A DNA stretch of 64,000 bases from Chitinophagaceae bacterium (GCA_017853575.1 JAFMJI010000002.1:124001-188000); one strand, 5' to 3'; positions 25,092 through 36,159 are shown, counted from the first letter of the stretch. Translations and numbers: made by a program. Notes: a model not told the origin generated them from the letters alone.

Positions 25092-27191
25092 ATGCTTTTT
25101 CTAAGGAAATTATTACTCTTTTTAATTATTCCATTTGCAGGAATGTCTCAGGTGCTGCCTGATACTGCGCTGATTTCTAAAGATATCCGCAGGGTTCAAT
25201 TGAATGAAGATATAGATCATCTGCAGTCTGTGCTACAACCAATATTGTCATTGAAGCTGGATTCTCTGCAACGTTGGGTTGAAACAAATGTCCAATTCGA
25301 CCACCGATTGAAATACAAGTATCTGTCGGGCATCAAATCTTTGCTTGAAGATCTTCAGGCTGGAAAAGTACCCCCTGAAAAAGCAAAAAACCTGATAGAG
25401 GCATACAAACTGTTGATGGAATATGATATAATAGACAAATCCATCTCAGATCCTGTAAAAAAATTTGATTATGAAATCAACCGCTCTCTTTTGGGCGACA
25501 AAACAGTGTTTTATGAAAACGCTGGACTCACTGCTGCTAAAACCTACCTATACGGTCAGTATCTAAAAATTCATCCTGAACAAATTCTAACATCTATCTC
25601 TGCATATCTCAATGAAGAGTTTGTAGATGAAGCATTGACAAGGGCTGCCCGATTATATCCAAACGATTTTTATAATTATTCCTCTGCATTACAAACTCCG
25701 CTTTCAAAAAGAATGCGGTTGGTCAAGGATACATCAGTTCAACTTCTGTGCAGACTTTCAGCAGACAGTTCCGGTAGATTGCTTTTCCCTTTTTTACATG
25801 CATTTCTTTCAAAAGAACTTTCGTACGATACTGTAAAAATGATTTCTGTTGATGGGAAAAAGTTTTATCGCCTTCTTGTAAATACACAAATCCACTATCA
25901 AGATGAGTTTGAGCGAGGAAATCCTCCAATTGTATATCAGGAGATTTTCAAATTGCTGAAAAGAAAAGCTTCAGAGATCTATATCAACCAAATAAATGGA
26001 ATGCATGATGAGCCCGATCTTGTACGTTTCAAAATTCTTGAAGGGTTATCTCCGGAAGAACTATATTATCTGATCATCAGTTCAGAAGACATCATATATA
26101 CTTCATCCTATGTGGGAGTTTTTCAACGCATGATGAATGGGTTAGTCAAGCAAACTTCAGATCAACTCCTTAGCAATGTGCATTTTGATGGATTTAGAAA
26201 ATTTATCAAAATGGCTGCCGACTATAATAAACTGGATGATTTTATCAAGGCCATGAAGCCGACACAGGCTGCCCTGATGATAAAAGATTTTGTTGCAGGA
26301 TTGGAATATGACCGCAGTCTGGAAAATGCTGTTGATGTGGCCAATGGCTTTTCAAGCATCAACAATCCACAGCTCAAACAAATGATTGATGCAGAAGTAA
26401 ATGCCAATCTACAGATGCTGAAAAGCAGATCCAATGAAAATGGTATCAGAATCTATGAAACCCTTCAATTGTTGCTGAAGGCTGAAAAAGACAGTGGGAA
26501 ATCTTTTTCACAAAAGTATCAGCTCGATGTACCTTATTTTCTTGCCAAAGAGAAATTGAAAACAGGAGAAAGATTTATTGAGCAACTTTTTTTCTATGGT
26601 GATAAAGATGGCAAAACATCATTTCAGAATTTTATTTCATTTTTCAAATACAACAAACAATGGAAGGTGCTCAAGAATGAAAAGTGGTATGAAATAAAAT
26701 CCATACAGGGTAAACCCATTTCGATCTTCGCCAATATCCCATTTGATAATTCCAATGGTGAAGATTTAGATGCAGACGCACAAGCCTCTTTATCTTCTTA
26801 TCTAATTGAAAATGATCTCAGCCCCGCCATCGTTGTACATCGCGGCCACAGCTATCATCTTCCTTCAACCATTGCGCAATTGGCAACCAGTGCAAAACTT
26901 GTAATACTGGGATCATGTGGCAGCTACCAACATCTTCATTCGGTATTGGATATTTGTCCTTCAGCTCAAATTATCTCTTCCAGAGAAGTAGGAAGCCTTT
27001 CAGTGAATGACCCCATGTTGAGAGCAATCAATGAACAAATCAGGTTGGGAAAAGATATCGATTGGATTCGAACTTGGAAAAATCTTGAAACTCAGATGAA
27101 AGCATCTGGAACGAAGAATAGATTTGATAATTATGTGGCTCCACACAAGAATCTAGGATTGTTGTTGTTGCAAGCGCTTAACAACAACTAA
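25092..27191 (+). CDS. Large secreted protein with possible caspase-like C-terminal domain
   Basis: A 699-residue exported protein of unknown function. It has a signal peptide (about residues 1-20, ending GMSQ) and a long, mostly helical region (about 25-500) with no repeat or motif that I recognise. The C-terminal part (about 540-699) looks like an alpha/beta domain. There, SPAIVVHRGHSYH (His583, His586, His589) is followed 20-26 residues later by KLVILGSCGSYQ (Cys609). This strand-His, helix, strand-Cys order resembles the dyad of clan CD peptidases (caspase, gingipain, CHAT). The spacing is shorter than usual, so peptidase activity is a hypothesis. Start chosen at ATG 25092 since the TTG at 25083 is promoter sequence. 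It is followed 13 bases later by an ABC exporter gene, probably co-transcribed. Confidence 0.72.
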   Translation: MLFLRKLLLFLIIPFAGMSQVLPDTALISKDIRRVQLNEDIDHLQSVLQPILSLKLDSLQRWVETNVQFDHRLKYKYLSGIKSLLEDLQAGKVPPEKAKNLIEAYKLLMEYDIIDKSISDPVKKFDYEINRSLLGDKTVFYENAGLTAAKTYLYGQYLKIHPEQILTSISAYLNEEFVDEALTRAARLYPNDFYNYSSALQTPLSKRMRLVKDTSVQLLCRLSADSSGRLLFPFLHAFLSKELSYDTVKMISVDGKKFYRLLVNTQIHYQDEFERGNPPIVYQEIFKLLKRKASEIYINQINGMHDEPDLVRFKILEGLSPEELYYLIISSEDIIYTSSYVGVFQRMMNGLVKQTSDQLLSNVHFDGFRKFIKMAADYNKLDDFIKAMKPTQAALMIKDFVAGLEYDRSLENAVDVANGFSSINNPQLKQMIDAEVNANLQMLKSRSNENGIRIYETLQLLLKAEKDSGKSFSQKYQLDVPYFLAKEKLKTGERFIEQLFFYGDKDGKTSFQNFISFFKYNKQWKVLKNEKWYEIKSIQGKPISIFANIPFDNSNGEDLDADAQASLSSYLIENDLSPAIVVHRGHSYHLPSTIAQLATSAKLVILGSCGSYQHLHSVLDICPSAQIISSREVGSLSVNDPMLRAINEQIRLGKDIDWIRTWKNLETQMKASGTKNRFDNYVAPHKNLGLLLLQALNNN
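27161..27188. repeat. Near-palindrome at the end of the 25092 gene
   Basis: Arms GTTGTTGTT (27161-27169) and AACAACAAC (27180-27188) surround a palindromic AAGCGCTT core offset by a 2-base bulge. It encodes the end of the protein and directly precedes the stop codon. No T-run follows, so termination there is doubtful. Confidence 0.35.
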
Positions 27192-27204
27192 ATTCGTGCA
27201 TTCA

Positions 27205-28995
27205 ATGACCCAGCAAACCCAAAAAAAGATTTTTGATTTTATACTGCTCAAACGTGTTTTCGTATTTGCTAAACCTTATGCAGGAAGATTTTACGTTTCA
27301 ATCGTTCTGGCCATTGTACTTGCTTTGTTTTCCCCTGTTCGTCCATTGCTCATCAATTATACCCTCAAAAAAGTAAATACACCTGTTGATGACGTTGGCA
27401 AATTGTTGCATTTCCTTTTTGTTATCACTGCCATTCAAATAGGATTTCTTGTTGTTGAAACGGCCACCAAATTTGTATTTGCATACAGCACTTCATGGCT
27501 CGGAAATAAAGTGGTGAAAGATATCCGGGTTAAAGTGTTTGAAAAAATATTGCATCTCAATCTTCGACAGTTTGACAAAACTCCCATCGGCACCCTCACT
27601 ACACGTACTATCAATGATATAGAAGCTGTCAATGATATTTTTGCCGAAGGGTTTATTCCCATCATTGCAGATTTCTTGTCAGTGCTTGCAATTTTATGCG
27701 CGATGGTGTATACTGATTGGAGACTCACATTGATTTGTTTGATTCCATTTCCATTGCTTATTGTTGCAACATATCTTTTCAAAGAAAGCGTAAACAAATC
27801 TTTTATTGCTGTAAGAAATGCTATTGCATCTTTGAATGCTTTTGTTCAGGAGCATATCTCTGGGATTCAGATTATTCAAGCGTTTACAGCTGAAAAGCGT
27901 GAAATGAAAAAGTTTGTTCAAATCAACAAGCGACACCGTGATGCCAACATTGAGGCAATTTTTGCTTATTCAGTTTTTTTTCCGGTGGTGGAAATCATTT
28001 TGGCAATTTCAATGGGATTGCTGGTTTGGTTTGCTGCAAGGAATGCGCTGCATCTTTCATCCACTCAGGCAACTACCATAACGGGCAATATTGTTTCTTT
28101 CACATTGCTCCTGAATATGTTGTTCAGGCCACTTAGGGTTATTGCTGATAAATTCAATGTACTGCAAATGGGAATGGTAGCAGCAGAGAGAGTATTGTTG
28201 GTTTTGGATAATCAAGATGAATTGAAAGAAGATGCAAGTGCAAGAGAACAGATGATAAGCGGAAATATTTCATTTGACAAAGTGGTTTTCTCTTATGAAA
28301 AAGACAGGGCCGTCTTGAAAGAAATTAGTTTCTCCATACCCCAAGGGCAAACAATGGCCATCGTTGGGCATACCGGAAGTGGTAAGTCAACCATTATCAA
28401 CCTGATCAATCGTTTATATCAACATCAGCAAGGAGTAATCAGTATAGATGGAATTCCTGTTGAGAAAATCAGTGTAAAAAGTTTACGATCACAGATTGCA
28501 GTTGTGCTTCAAGATGTTTTTTTGTTTTCTGGATCTATTATCGATAATGTTACACTAAGGGATCAATCCATCACAAAAGAGAAGGTGATTGAAGCGGCAA
28601 AAATGATTGGCATCCATGATTTCATCGAATCCCTTCCCGGGGGATATGAATATAATGTTCAGGAGCGGGGAGCAACACTTTCAACCGGACAAAGGCAACT
28701 ATTATCATTTCTGAGGGCATTGCTATTCAACCCTGCCATTTTGATATTGGATGAAGCCACATCTTCAGTCGACTCCAACACGGAAAAATTGATCCAACAT
28801 GCCATTGAAGTTCTTACCCAGGGACGCACTTCTATTGTGATTGCTCACAGGCTCTCTACCATACGTAAAGCTCAGAAAATCATTGTTCTAGATGATGGAA
28901 GGCTGATCGAACAGGGCACGCATGAGGAGCTAGTAAGAGGTCAGGGCCAATATGCCAAGATGATCGCTGCACAGCTCAAAAAAGATGGGGATTAG
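27205..28995 (+). CDS. MsbA-like ABC exporter, fused permease and ATPase
   Basis: A 596-residue half-transporter. Six membrane helices (about residues 25-320) are followed by a nucleotide-binding domain (about 345-590) with Walker A GHTGSGKST, signature LSTGQRQL (Thr for the first Gly of LSGGQ, common in this subgroup), Walker B ILILDEATSSVD and the switch His in IVIAHRLST. Such homodimers export lipids, peptides or drugs. Bacteroidota carry several copies, so the MsbA role in lipid A export is possible but not shown. The ATG at 27205 is preferred to the GTG at 27196. It lies 13 bases after the secreted 25092 protein gene. Confidence 0.92.
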   Translation: MTQQTQKKIFDFILLKRVFVFAKPYAGRFYVSIVLAIVLALFSPVRPLLINYTLKKVNTPVDDVGKLLHFLFVITAIQIGFLVVETATKFVFAYSTSWLGNKVVKDIRVKVFEKILHLNLRQFDKTPIGTLTTRTINDIEAVNDIFAEGFIPIIADFLSVLAILCAMVYTDWRLTLICLIPFPLLIVATYLFKESVNKSFIAVRNAIASLNAFVQEHISGIQIIQAFTAEKREMKKFVQINKRHRDANIEAIFAYSVFFPVVEIILAISMGLLVWFAARNALHLSSTQATTITGNIVSFTLLLNMLFRPLRVIADKFNVLQMGMVAAERVLLVLDNQDELKEDASAREQMISGNISFDKVVFSYEKDRAVLKEISFSIPQGQTMAIVGHTGSGKSTIINLINRLYQHQQGVISIDGIPVEKISVKSLRSQIAVVLQDVFLFSGSIIDNVTLRDQSITKEKVIEAAKMIGIHDFIESLPGGYEYNVQERGATLSTGQRQLLSFLRALLFNPAILILDEATSSVDSNTEKLIQHAIEVLTQGRTSIVIAHRLSTIRKAQKIIVLDDGRLIEQGTHEELVRGQGQYAKMIAAQLKKDGD

Positions 28996-29033
28996 TTTTT
29001 TGATTTAAAGCATGGTATTTACACTCCAGATAG

Positions 29034-29041
29034 TATCTTTG
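29034..29041 (+). promoter_or_regulatory. -7 promoter element (TATCTTTG) for the atp operon
   Basis: Exact consensus 20 bases before the atpB ATG, between the ABC exporter and the ATP synthase genes. Confidence 0.7.
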
Positions 29042-29061
29042 CGAAAAATTTAGAGGCTTTT

Positions 29062-30403
<1,342 letters not shown>

Positions 30404-30419
30404 TGTTGCACAACAAAAC

Positions 30420-30454
30420 AACTGTATCCAAAGCACAGGGCGGAGGATACAGTT
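30420..30454 (+). other. Hairpin between atpE and atpF
   Basis: A perfect 10-pair stem, AACTGTATCC with GGATACAGTT, closes a 15-base loop in the largest gap of the operon. Only four T residues follow after a short spacer, so it may be a leaky terminator, a processing site or a stabiliser of the upstream atpB-atpE mRNA. Confidence 0.65.
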
Positions 30455-30480
30455 ACTTTTAAAAAAGTTAATATCAGAAT

Positions 30481-30981
30481 ATGGATCTTTTATTACCTGG
30501 CATAGGTTTATTGTTTTGGACGCTTCTTGCGTTTGGTATGGTATTTTTTCTCTTGAGAAAATATGCTTGGAAAATCATCATCGATTCACTTAGCGAGCGT
30601 GAGCAAGGAATTGCAGCTTCTTTGGACGCTGCCAAAAAAGTAAAAGCTGAGATGGCCCAATTGAAAAGTGAAAACGAGGCGCTCATGGCACAAGCAAGAG
30701 AAGAGCGCTCACAGATGTTGAAAGAAGCCAAGGAGACAAAAGACAAACTGATCAACGATGCCAAAGATCAAGCAAAAGCAGAAGCTGCAAAGATTTTAGC
30801 GGATGCAAATGCTGCTATTCATAGCCAGAAAATGGCTGTGTTGACGGAAATCAAAAACCAAATTGGAAACATGGTGATTGAAGTTTCTGAAAAAGTTATT
30901 CGCAAGCAGTTGGATAACAAAGCTGAACAAGAAAAATACATTCAGCAAATGGCTGGTGAATTAAATCAATTTGGAAAATAA
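30481..30981 (+). CDS. atpF: ATP synthase F0 subunit b
   Basis: Peripheral-stalk subunit of 166 residues: one membrane helix (about residues 5-26, LPGIGLLFWTLLAFGMVFFLL) followed by a long charged helix (about 35-160) that dimerises and holds F1. The Ala, Lys, Glu-rich KAEMAQLKSENEALM section is typical. It starts after the intercistronic hairpin and is followed by atpH with a 5-base gap. Confidence 0.95.
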   Translation: MDLLLPGIGLLFWTLLAFGMVFFLLRKYAWKIIIDSLSEREQGIAASLDAAKKVKAEMAQLKSENEALMAQAREERSQMLKEAKETKDKLINDAKDQAKAEAAKILADANAAIHSQKMAVLTEIKNQIGNMVIEVSEKVIRKQLDNKAEQEKYIQQMAGELNQFGK

Positions 30982-30986
30982 ACAAT

Positions 30987-31547
30987 ATGCGTCAAACAAA
31001 AGTAGCTCAACGTTACGCGAAAGCGATTTTTGATTTGGCAGTGGAAACTTCCAAATTAGAAGATGTGAAGAAAGATTTTGAATTGATTCAATCTGTTCAA
31101 AACAAGGAACTCCATTTGATGTTGATGTCACCTGTTGTAAAAAGTGAAAAGAAAATAGCCATTTTCGAAGCAGTCTTCTCTAAACATATTCAACCGCTCA
31201 CCAATTCATTTTTTAAATTGATTTTCTCAAAAGGAAGATCAGTTGCGATCAATGAAATTATCCTTGCTTTTATTGAAAAATACAGAGATCAAAAAGGCAT
31301 CAAGTTGTTAGAATTGACCACTGCGGTGGAAGTTTCTAAGGAAATTCAAGATAACATATCATCTCTTTTGAAAGAGAATCAACTCTTGAAAGGCAAGTCC
31401 ATCGAATTGAAAACAAATGTGGATGCTTCCATTATTGGAGGCCTTGTTGTTCAGGTTGATGATCAACTTTTTGATGCCAGCATCCGCCATGATTTGCAGG
31501 TGATCAAAAAACAATTCATTGAAAACATGTACATCAGTAAAATATAA
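30987..31547 (+). CDS. atpH: ATP synthase F1 subunit delta
   Basis: Connects the peripheral stalk to the top of the F1 head. The 186 residues begin with the family pattern VAQRYAKAIFDLAVE. IGGLVVQVDDQLFDASIRHDLQ near the C-terminus is the conserved end motif. It lies between atpF (5-base gap) and atpA (30-base gap) in standard order. Confidence 0.94.
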   Translation: MRQTKVAQRYAKAIFDLAVETSKLEDVKKDFELIQSVQNKELHLMLMSPVVKSEKKIAIFEAVFSKHIQPLTNSFFKLIFSKGRSVAINEIILAFIEKYRDQKGIKLLELTTAVEVSKEIQDNISSLLKENQLLKGKSIELKTNVDASIIGGLVVQVDDQLFDASIRHDLQVIKKQFIENMYISKI

Positions 31548-31577
31548 TTAACAAAAGATCTATTTAAACTCAAAGCA

Positions 31578-33155
31578 ATGATAGAGATTAAACCCGACGA
31601 AATATCAGCCATTCTCCGCCAGCAGTTAAGCAATTTCAATTCTTCTGCAGATTTGGAAGAAGTAGGCTCAGTGTTGCAAGTAGGTGATGGTATTGCACGT
31701 ATCTACGGCTTGAACAATGTTCAATCAGGTGAATTGGTTGAATTTGAAAATGGTGTGAGAGCAATCGCCTTGAACCTTGAAGAAGACAATGTAGGTGTGG
31801 TTTTAATGGGTGAAGGAAAGGATATCAAGGAAGGATCTAAAGTAAAACGCACAGGTAAGATTGCATCCATCAAAGCTGGTATGGGATTGGTTGGTCGTGT
31901 AATCAACACCCTCGGGGAAGCGATCGATGGTAAAGGTCCGATTGCAGGCGACTTATACGAGATGCCTCTTGAGCGCAAGGCTCCTGGTGTTATCTTCCGT
32001 GAGCCGGTAAAAGAACCACTTCAAACTGGTATCAAAGCGATCGATGCCATGATTCCAATTGGACGTGGACAGAGGGAGTTGATCATTGGTGACCGTCAAA
32101 CTGGAAAGACTGCGATTGCAATTGATACCATCATCAACCAAAAAGAATTTTACAAAGCAGGAAAACCTGTGTATTGTATCTATGTGGCGGTAGGACAAAA
32201 AGCTTCAACCATTGCTGCAGTAATGAAGACTTTGGAAGACAATGGTGCAATGGATTATACCATCATCGTTGCCGCCCCTGCTGCAGAGCCAGCACCTCTT
32301 CAGTTCTATGCGCCTTTTGCTGGTGCTGCCATTGGAGAATTTTTGCGTGATACCGGAAATGCAGCATTGATTGTTTATGATGATCTTTCAAAACAGGCAG
32401 TTGCATACCGCGAAGTATCATTGTTGCTTCGCCGCCCTCCTGGTCGTGAAGCATATCCTGGTGACGTATTCTATTTGCACAGCCGTTTGTTGGAAAGAGC
32501 TGCAAAGGTGATCAGCAAGGATGAAGTTGCAAAGAAGATGAATGATCTTCCAGATTCAATCAAACATTTGGTAAAAGGTGGTGGATCACTCACTGCGCTT
32601 CCAATCATTGAAACGCAAGCGGGTGACGTATCAGCATATATCCCAACAAACGTTATTTCCATTACCGATGGACAGATCTTCTTGGAGTCCAACCTCTTTA
32701 ACGCAGGTATTCGTCCGGCGATCAACGTAGGTATCTCAGTAAGCCGTGTGGGTGGTAATGCACAGATCAAATCCATGAAAAAAGTAGCAGGTACATTGAA
32801 ATTAGACCAGGCACTTTATCGTGAGATGGAAGCATTCTCAAAATTTGGTGGTGACTTGGATGCTGCGACCAAATCAGTATTGGATAAAGGTGCACGCAAC
32901 GTTGAAATTCTTAAGCAAGGTCAATATCAGCCTGCTTCAGTTGAAAAACAGGTTGCAATCATCTACCTTGGTACCCAAGGTTTGTTGAGAGAAGTTCCAG
33001 TTAAATCTGTAAAAGATTTCGAAGAGCAATTCTTGATGGAAATGGAAACCAAGCATGCCGATATTCTTGCAGAATTCAAAAAAGGAAATCTTCCAGAAGA
33101 TGGCATCAAAAAAATGACAGATTTGGCGAAGAATATCATGGCACAATACAAGTAG
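31578..33155 (+). CDS. atpA: ATP synthase F1 subunit alpha
   Basis: Non-catalytic nucleotide-binding subunit of the F1 head, 525 residues. Walker [10 protein letters not shown] lies near residue 170, followed by [46 protein letters not shown], the alpha-subunit signature region. It is the last gene here and a clear terminator follows. The partner genes atpG, atpD and atpC do not follow and are absent from the window. Confidence 0.97.
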   Translation: MIEIKPDEISAILRQQLSNFNSSADLEEVGSVLQVGDGIARIYGLNNVQSGELVEFENGVRAIALNLEEDNVGVVLMGEGKDIKEGSKVKRTGKIASIKAGMGLVGRVINTLGEAIDGKGPIAGDLYEMPLERKAPGVIFREPVKEPLQTGIKAIDAMIPIGRGQRELIIGDRQTGKTAIAIDTIINQKEFYKAGKPVYCIYVAVGQKASTIAAVMKTLEDNGAMDYTIIVAAPAAEPAPLQFYAPFAGAAIGEFLRDTGNAALIVYDDLSKQAVAYREVSLLLRRPPGREAYPGDVFYLHSRLLERAAKVISKDEVAKKMNDLPDSIKHLVKGGGSLTALPIIETQAGDVSAYIPTNVISITDGQIFLESNLFNAGIRPAINVGISVSRVGGNAQIKSMKKVAGTLKLDQALYREMEAFSKFGGDLDAATKSVLDKGARNVEILKQGQYQPASVEKQVAIIYLGTQGLLREVPVKSVKDFEEQFLMEMETKHADILAEFKKGNLPEDGIKKMTDLAKNIMAQYK

Positions 33156-33174
33156 TTTTTACTTACTATATTTC

Positions 33175-33206
33175 AAAAGGTCTGGGTTCCCAGGCCTTTT
33201 TTATTT
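33175..33206 (+). terminator. Intrinsic terminator of the atp operon
   Basis: A stem of about 11-12 pairs, AAAAGGTCTGGG with CCCAGGCCTTTT (one U-G wobble), has a very tight loop and is followed by a T-rich run (TTTTTTATTTT). It begins 19 bases after the atpA stop and confirms that the transcription unit ends with atpA. Confidence 0.85.
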
Positions 33207-33252
33207 TGTATGCTACTCATAAATATTTACATTCAATGAGTAAAACTTGCAT

Positions 33253-34635
33253 ATGAAAAAAATTATTCTTCTATGGGTATCTGCAATCATCGTATTGCAT
33301 TCAACTGCTGCCGTGAGACTTCCGTCCATTTTAGGATCACACATGGTATTACAACAGAAATCAACCGTGAAATTATGGGGATGGTCTGCGCCAGCAGAAA
33401 AAATTACTATTCAGGTTGGATGGGACACAACCAATTATACAGTCACTGCCTCCAGAGGTGCAAGGTGGCTTGCAGAAATTAAAACTCCTTCCGCAGGTGG
33501 TCCTTATACCATAAAAATCAAAGCAAGCAATGAAATTGTTTTGGAAGATGTTTTGATAGGGGAGGTTTGGGTATGCAGTGGACAAAGTAACATGGAATGG
33601 AGTGCAGATCAGGGCTTGCAGCAATCAAAAGATGAGTCACCCAATGCGAATAATAAAAGCATCCGTTTCTTTTATGTTCCTAAATCAACATCCAGCACTC
33701 CACAAGATGATGTGAGAGCTCAATGGGTAGTTTGCAATCCTGATGACATGCTTCATTTCAGTGCAATTGGATACTTTTTTGGAAAACACATCAATGCATC
33801 AACAGGATTTCCTGTTGGATTGATCAATAGCAACTGGGGAGGTACTCCTGCTGAAGTATGGACACCTGGCGAAATTATTCAGAATGATCCCGACTTGAGA
33901 AATGCATCTGAAAAACTTTCCCCTTCGCAGTGGTGGCCCCATATCAGAGGAGAGGCATACAATGCGATGATTTATCCTCTCACCAATTTTGAAATCGCTG
34001 GAACGATTTGGTATCAAGGAGAAAGCAATGTGGGAACGCATTATGCATATCAGCGTTTATTTACAAATATGATCGACAATTGGAGAAAGGCATGGAACAA
34101 AAATTTTCCATTTTATTTCGTTCAGATTGCACCTTATACGTATGGCGACAACCATATCAATGGAGCATTGTTGAGAGAAGCCCAAACCAACTCAACATCT
34201 TTTCCAAAAACCGGTATGGTTGTGGTGAGTGATTTGGTCAATAATGTAAAAGATATTCATCCAATATTGAAAAAAGAAGTTGCAGCACGGTTGGCAAATT
34301 ATGCGCTCGCTGAAACATACAATGTAAAAGGATTGAACTATAAAAGTCCTGTTTACGCCTCACATTCAATCGAAAAAAATAAGATCAGGATACTATTTGA
34401 AAATGTTCCAACAGGATTGATGTCAAAAGGTGGTGAGCCCACAGATTTTTTTATAGCAGGTGTTGATGGTGTTTTCGTGCCAGCCAAAGCTGTGATTGAA
34501 GGTAAAACGGTTGTGGTGTCGAGTAAAAATGTAAAAGAACCTGTTGATGTAAGATTTGGATTTACGAATACTGCTATGCCAAACCTGTTCAGTGCAGAGG
34601 GCTTGCCGGTGAATTTGTTTAGGACGGATAAATAA
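33253..34635 (+). CDS. Secreted sialate O-acetylesterase-like SGNH hydrolase
   Basis: A 460-residue exported esterase of the family that removes acetyl groups from sialic acid or other glycans. A signal peptide (about residues 1-21) is followed by an N-terminal beta domain and the SGNH-hydrolase domain. The nucleophile block is CSGQSNMEWS near residue 111, with NWGGTPAEVW, then GTIWYQGESNVG near residue 255, and a likely catalytic Asp-His pair in VKDIHPILKKEVAARLANYAL near residue 336. ATG 33253 is preferred to the in-frame TTG at 33247. It stands alone on the plus strand next to Gfo/Idh/MocA and sugar-isomerase genes, so a role in glycan use is likely. Confidence 0.88.
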   Translation: MKKIILLWVSAIIVLHSTAAVRLPSILGSHMVLQQKSTVKLWGWSAPAEKITIQVGWDTTNYTVTASRGARWLAEIKTPSAGGPYTIKIKASNEIVLEDVLIGEVWVCSGQSNMEWSADQGLQQSKDESPNANNKSIRFFYVPKSTSSTPQDDVRAQWVVCNPDDMLHFSAIGYFFGKHINASTGFPVGLINSNWGGTPAEVWTPGEIIQNDPDLRNASEKLSPSQWWPHIRGEAYNAMIYPLTNFEIAGTIWYQGESNVGTHYAYQRLFTNMIDNWRKAWNKNFPFYFVQIAPYTYGDNHINGALLREAQTNSTSFPKTGMVVVSDLVNNVKDIHPILKKEVAARLANYALAETYNVKGLNYKSPVYASHSIEKNKIRILFENVPTGLMSKGGEPTDFFIAGVDGVFVPAKAVIEGKTVVVSSKNVKEPVDVRFGFTNTAMPNLFSAEGLPVNLFRTDK

Positions 34636-34640
34636 TACAA

Positions 34641-34799
34641 AGGGAGGAGGGACAAGGGACAAGGGATGAGGTGAAGCTGTAAATTTCATCTTACTCCAAA
34701 AATTAAACTCCCTTCACTTGAAGAAAAATAATTCTTTCTTGTGAAGGGAGTTTCAGTTGATAGATTATCTCTTGTCCCTCGTTCCTTGTCCCTCTCTTT
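34641..34799. repeat. Nested inverted-repeat element between convergent genes
   Basis: The inner hairpin has 13-base perfect arms AAACTCCCTTCAC (34705-34717) and GTGAAGGGAGTTT (34741-34753), extended by AAGAAA with TTTCTT around a short loop. Outside it, a purine-rich direct repeat GGGACAAGGGACAAGGGA (34649-34666) faces its complement type CTTGTCCCTCGTTCCTTGTCCC (34771-34792). The whole fills the gap between the esterase and the oxidoreductase genes. It may act as a two-way terminator, since a TTTAATTTTT run follows on the minus strand, or be a member of a dispersed repeat family. Confidence 0.65.
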
Positions 34800-36142
34800 T
34801 AATAAAACTTCGTCACCCCAGGAACTGCAATTTTATAATTACCATTTTCGTCTGGTAAAGATTTTGGCAATGTATCCCAGGTATATGCAGATGGCTGAAG
34901 ATTGAGTCCACAGTTCAATGCCTTATCCCACTCAACAACTTGTCCGCTGTAAGTTGCCATTCTTCCAAGGATGGAAGTCATGGTACTTTTAGCGCCCCTT
35001 TCTGCATCTGCGAATTTATATTCACCTTTTGCGATGGCTGCGAACAGTTCAACATGTTCATTTTGATATGGTTCGTTCTCTTGCTTTTTGTCGAATTGAT
35101 ACAATATATTTCCCTTGTGGTCTCTGATATTTGCAGCACCACAAAAGATTTTTCCTTTTGTGCCGATCAACAGTTCATCGACTTTAGCAGATGTTTTAGG
35201 CATATGTCGGCATTGACTGTTCAGGATTGATCCATCTGCATAATGAAATTCAACAAAATGATGATCAAAAATTTCACCATGGTCCTTTCCGTTTCTAACT
35301 TGTCTTCCTCCGAAGCCTTGTGCTTTAACGGGATAAGCTTCTTTGAACCAGTTGATCACATCAATATTATGGATATGTTGCTCAGTAATATGATCACCAC
35401 AGAGCCAGTTGAAATAATACCAATTGCGCATTTGATATTCCATTTCAGTTTGGCCTGGCTTTCTTGGATTCACCCAAACACCATCATTGTTCCACCATGC
35501 TTGAGCGGAGGTGATGTCACCTATTAAATCTTTTCTTTTGAAGAGCTCCCTGTAGGATGTCTGATAATGTCTTTGTAATCCAACAACAACATTTAATTTT
35601 TTAGATTTTGCAATGGCCGCAGCTGCCAGCACTTTTTTAACGCCTTCAGGGTCAGTGGCAACAGGCTTTTCCATGAAGATATGTTTCCCTTGATTCACTG
35701 CTTCTTCAAAATGAATGGGCCTGAATCCTGGAGGCGTTGCCAGAATGACAACATCTGCCAATGGGATGGCTTTTAGGTATGCATCGAATCCTACAAATTT
35801 TCTTTCTTCAGGAACATCCACCATGTCTTTTACAGAACCCTTGGTTCCTGCATCAGATAAATCTTCTGCAGTAATATTTTTATAGCAACTGTCAATCCTG
35901 TCTCGAAATGCATCTGCCATTGCTACCAGCTTTACATTCTGTTTGCTTTGCAATGCCTGTAACGCAGCACCAGTGCCTCTTCCACCACATCCAATCAAAG
36001 CAATCTTGATGGTGTCGTTTGCACCTGAAAAATAATTTGCATTTGTCATGAGTGGAGCTGCTAGTATCCCTGTTGAGATTAGTCCGCCTTGCTTTACAAA
36101 TTCACGACGGCTGTTGTTGTTCTTTGGCAAGTTGTTTTGCAT
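34799..36142 (-). CDS. Gfo/Idh/MocA-family oxidoreductase with twin-arginine signal
   Basis: NAD(P)-dependent oxidoreductase of 447 residues, probably acting on a sugar or sugar derivative. The N-terminus carries a twin-arginine export motif (NSRREFVKQGG, residues 10-20, then a hydrophobic stretch). The Rossmann motif IALIGCGGRGTGAALQAL lies near residues 47-64 and the family EKPVATD near residue 157. The C-terminal domain has NWLCGDHITEQHIHNIDVINWF, the conserved His-rich region of the secreted subgroup. It lies 17 bases downstream of a formylglycine-generating-enzyme-like gene and is presumably co-transcribed. Substrate unknown. Confidence 0.88.
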   Translation of the reverse strand: MQNNLPKNNNSRREFVKQGGLISTGILAAPLMTNANYFSGANDTIKIALIGCGGRGTGAALQALQSKQNVKLVAMADAFRDRIDSCYKNITAEDLSDAGTKGSVKDMVDVPEERKFVGFDAYLKAIPLADVVILATPPGFRPIHFEEAVNQGKHIFMEKPVATDPEGVKKVLAAAAIAKSKKLNVVVGLQRHYQTSYRELFKRKDLIGDITSAQAWWNNDGVWVNPRKPGQTEMEYQMRNWYYFNWLCGDHITEQHIHNIDVINWFKEAYPVKAQGFGGRQVRNGKDHGEIFDHHFVEFHYADGSILNSQCRHMPKTSAKVDELLIGTKGKIFCGAANIRDHKGNILYQFDKKQENEPYQNEHVELFAAIAKGEYKFADAERGAKSTMTSILGRMATYSGQVVEWDKALNCGLNLQPSAYTWDTLPKSLPDENGNYKIAVPGVTKFY

Positions 36143-36159
36143 CGTTGTTGTTTTAATCG

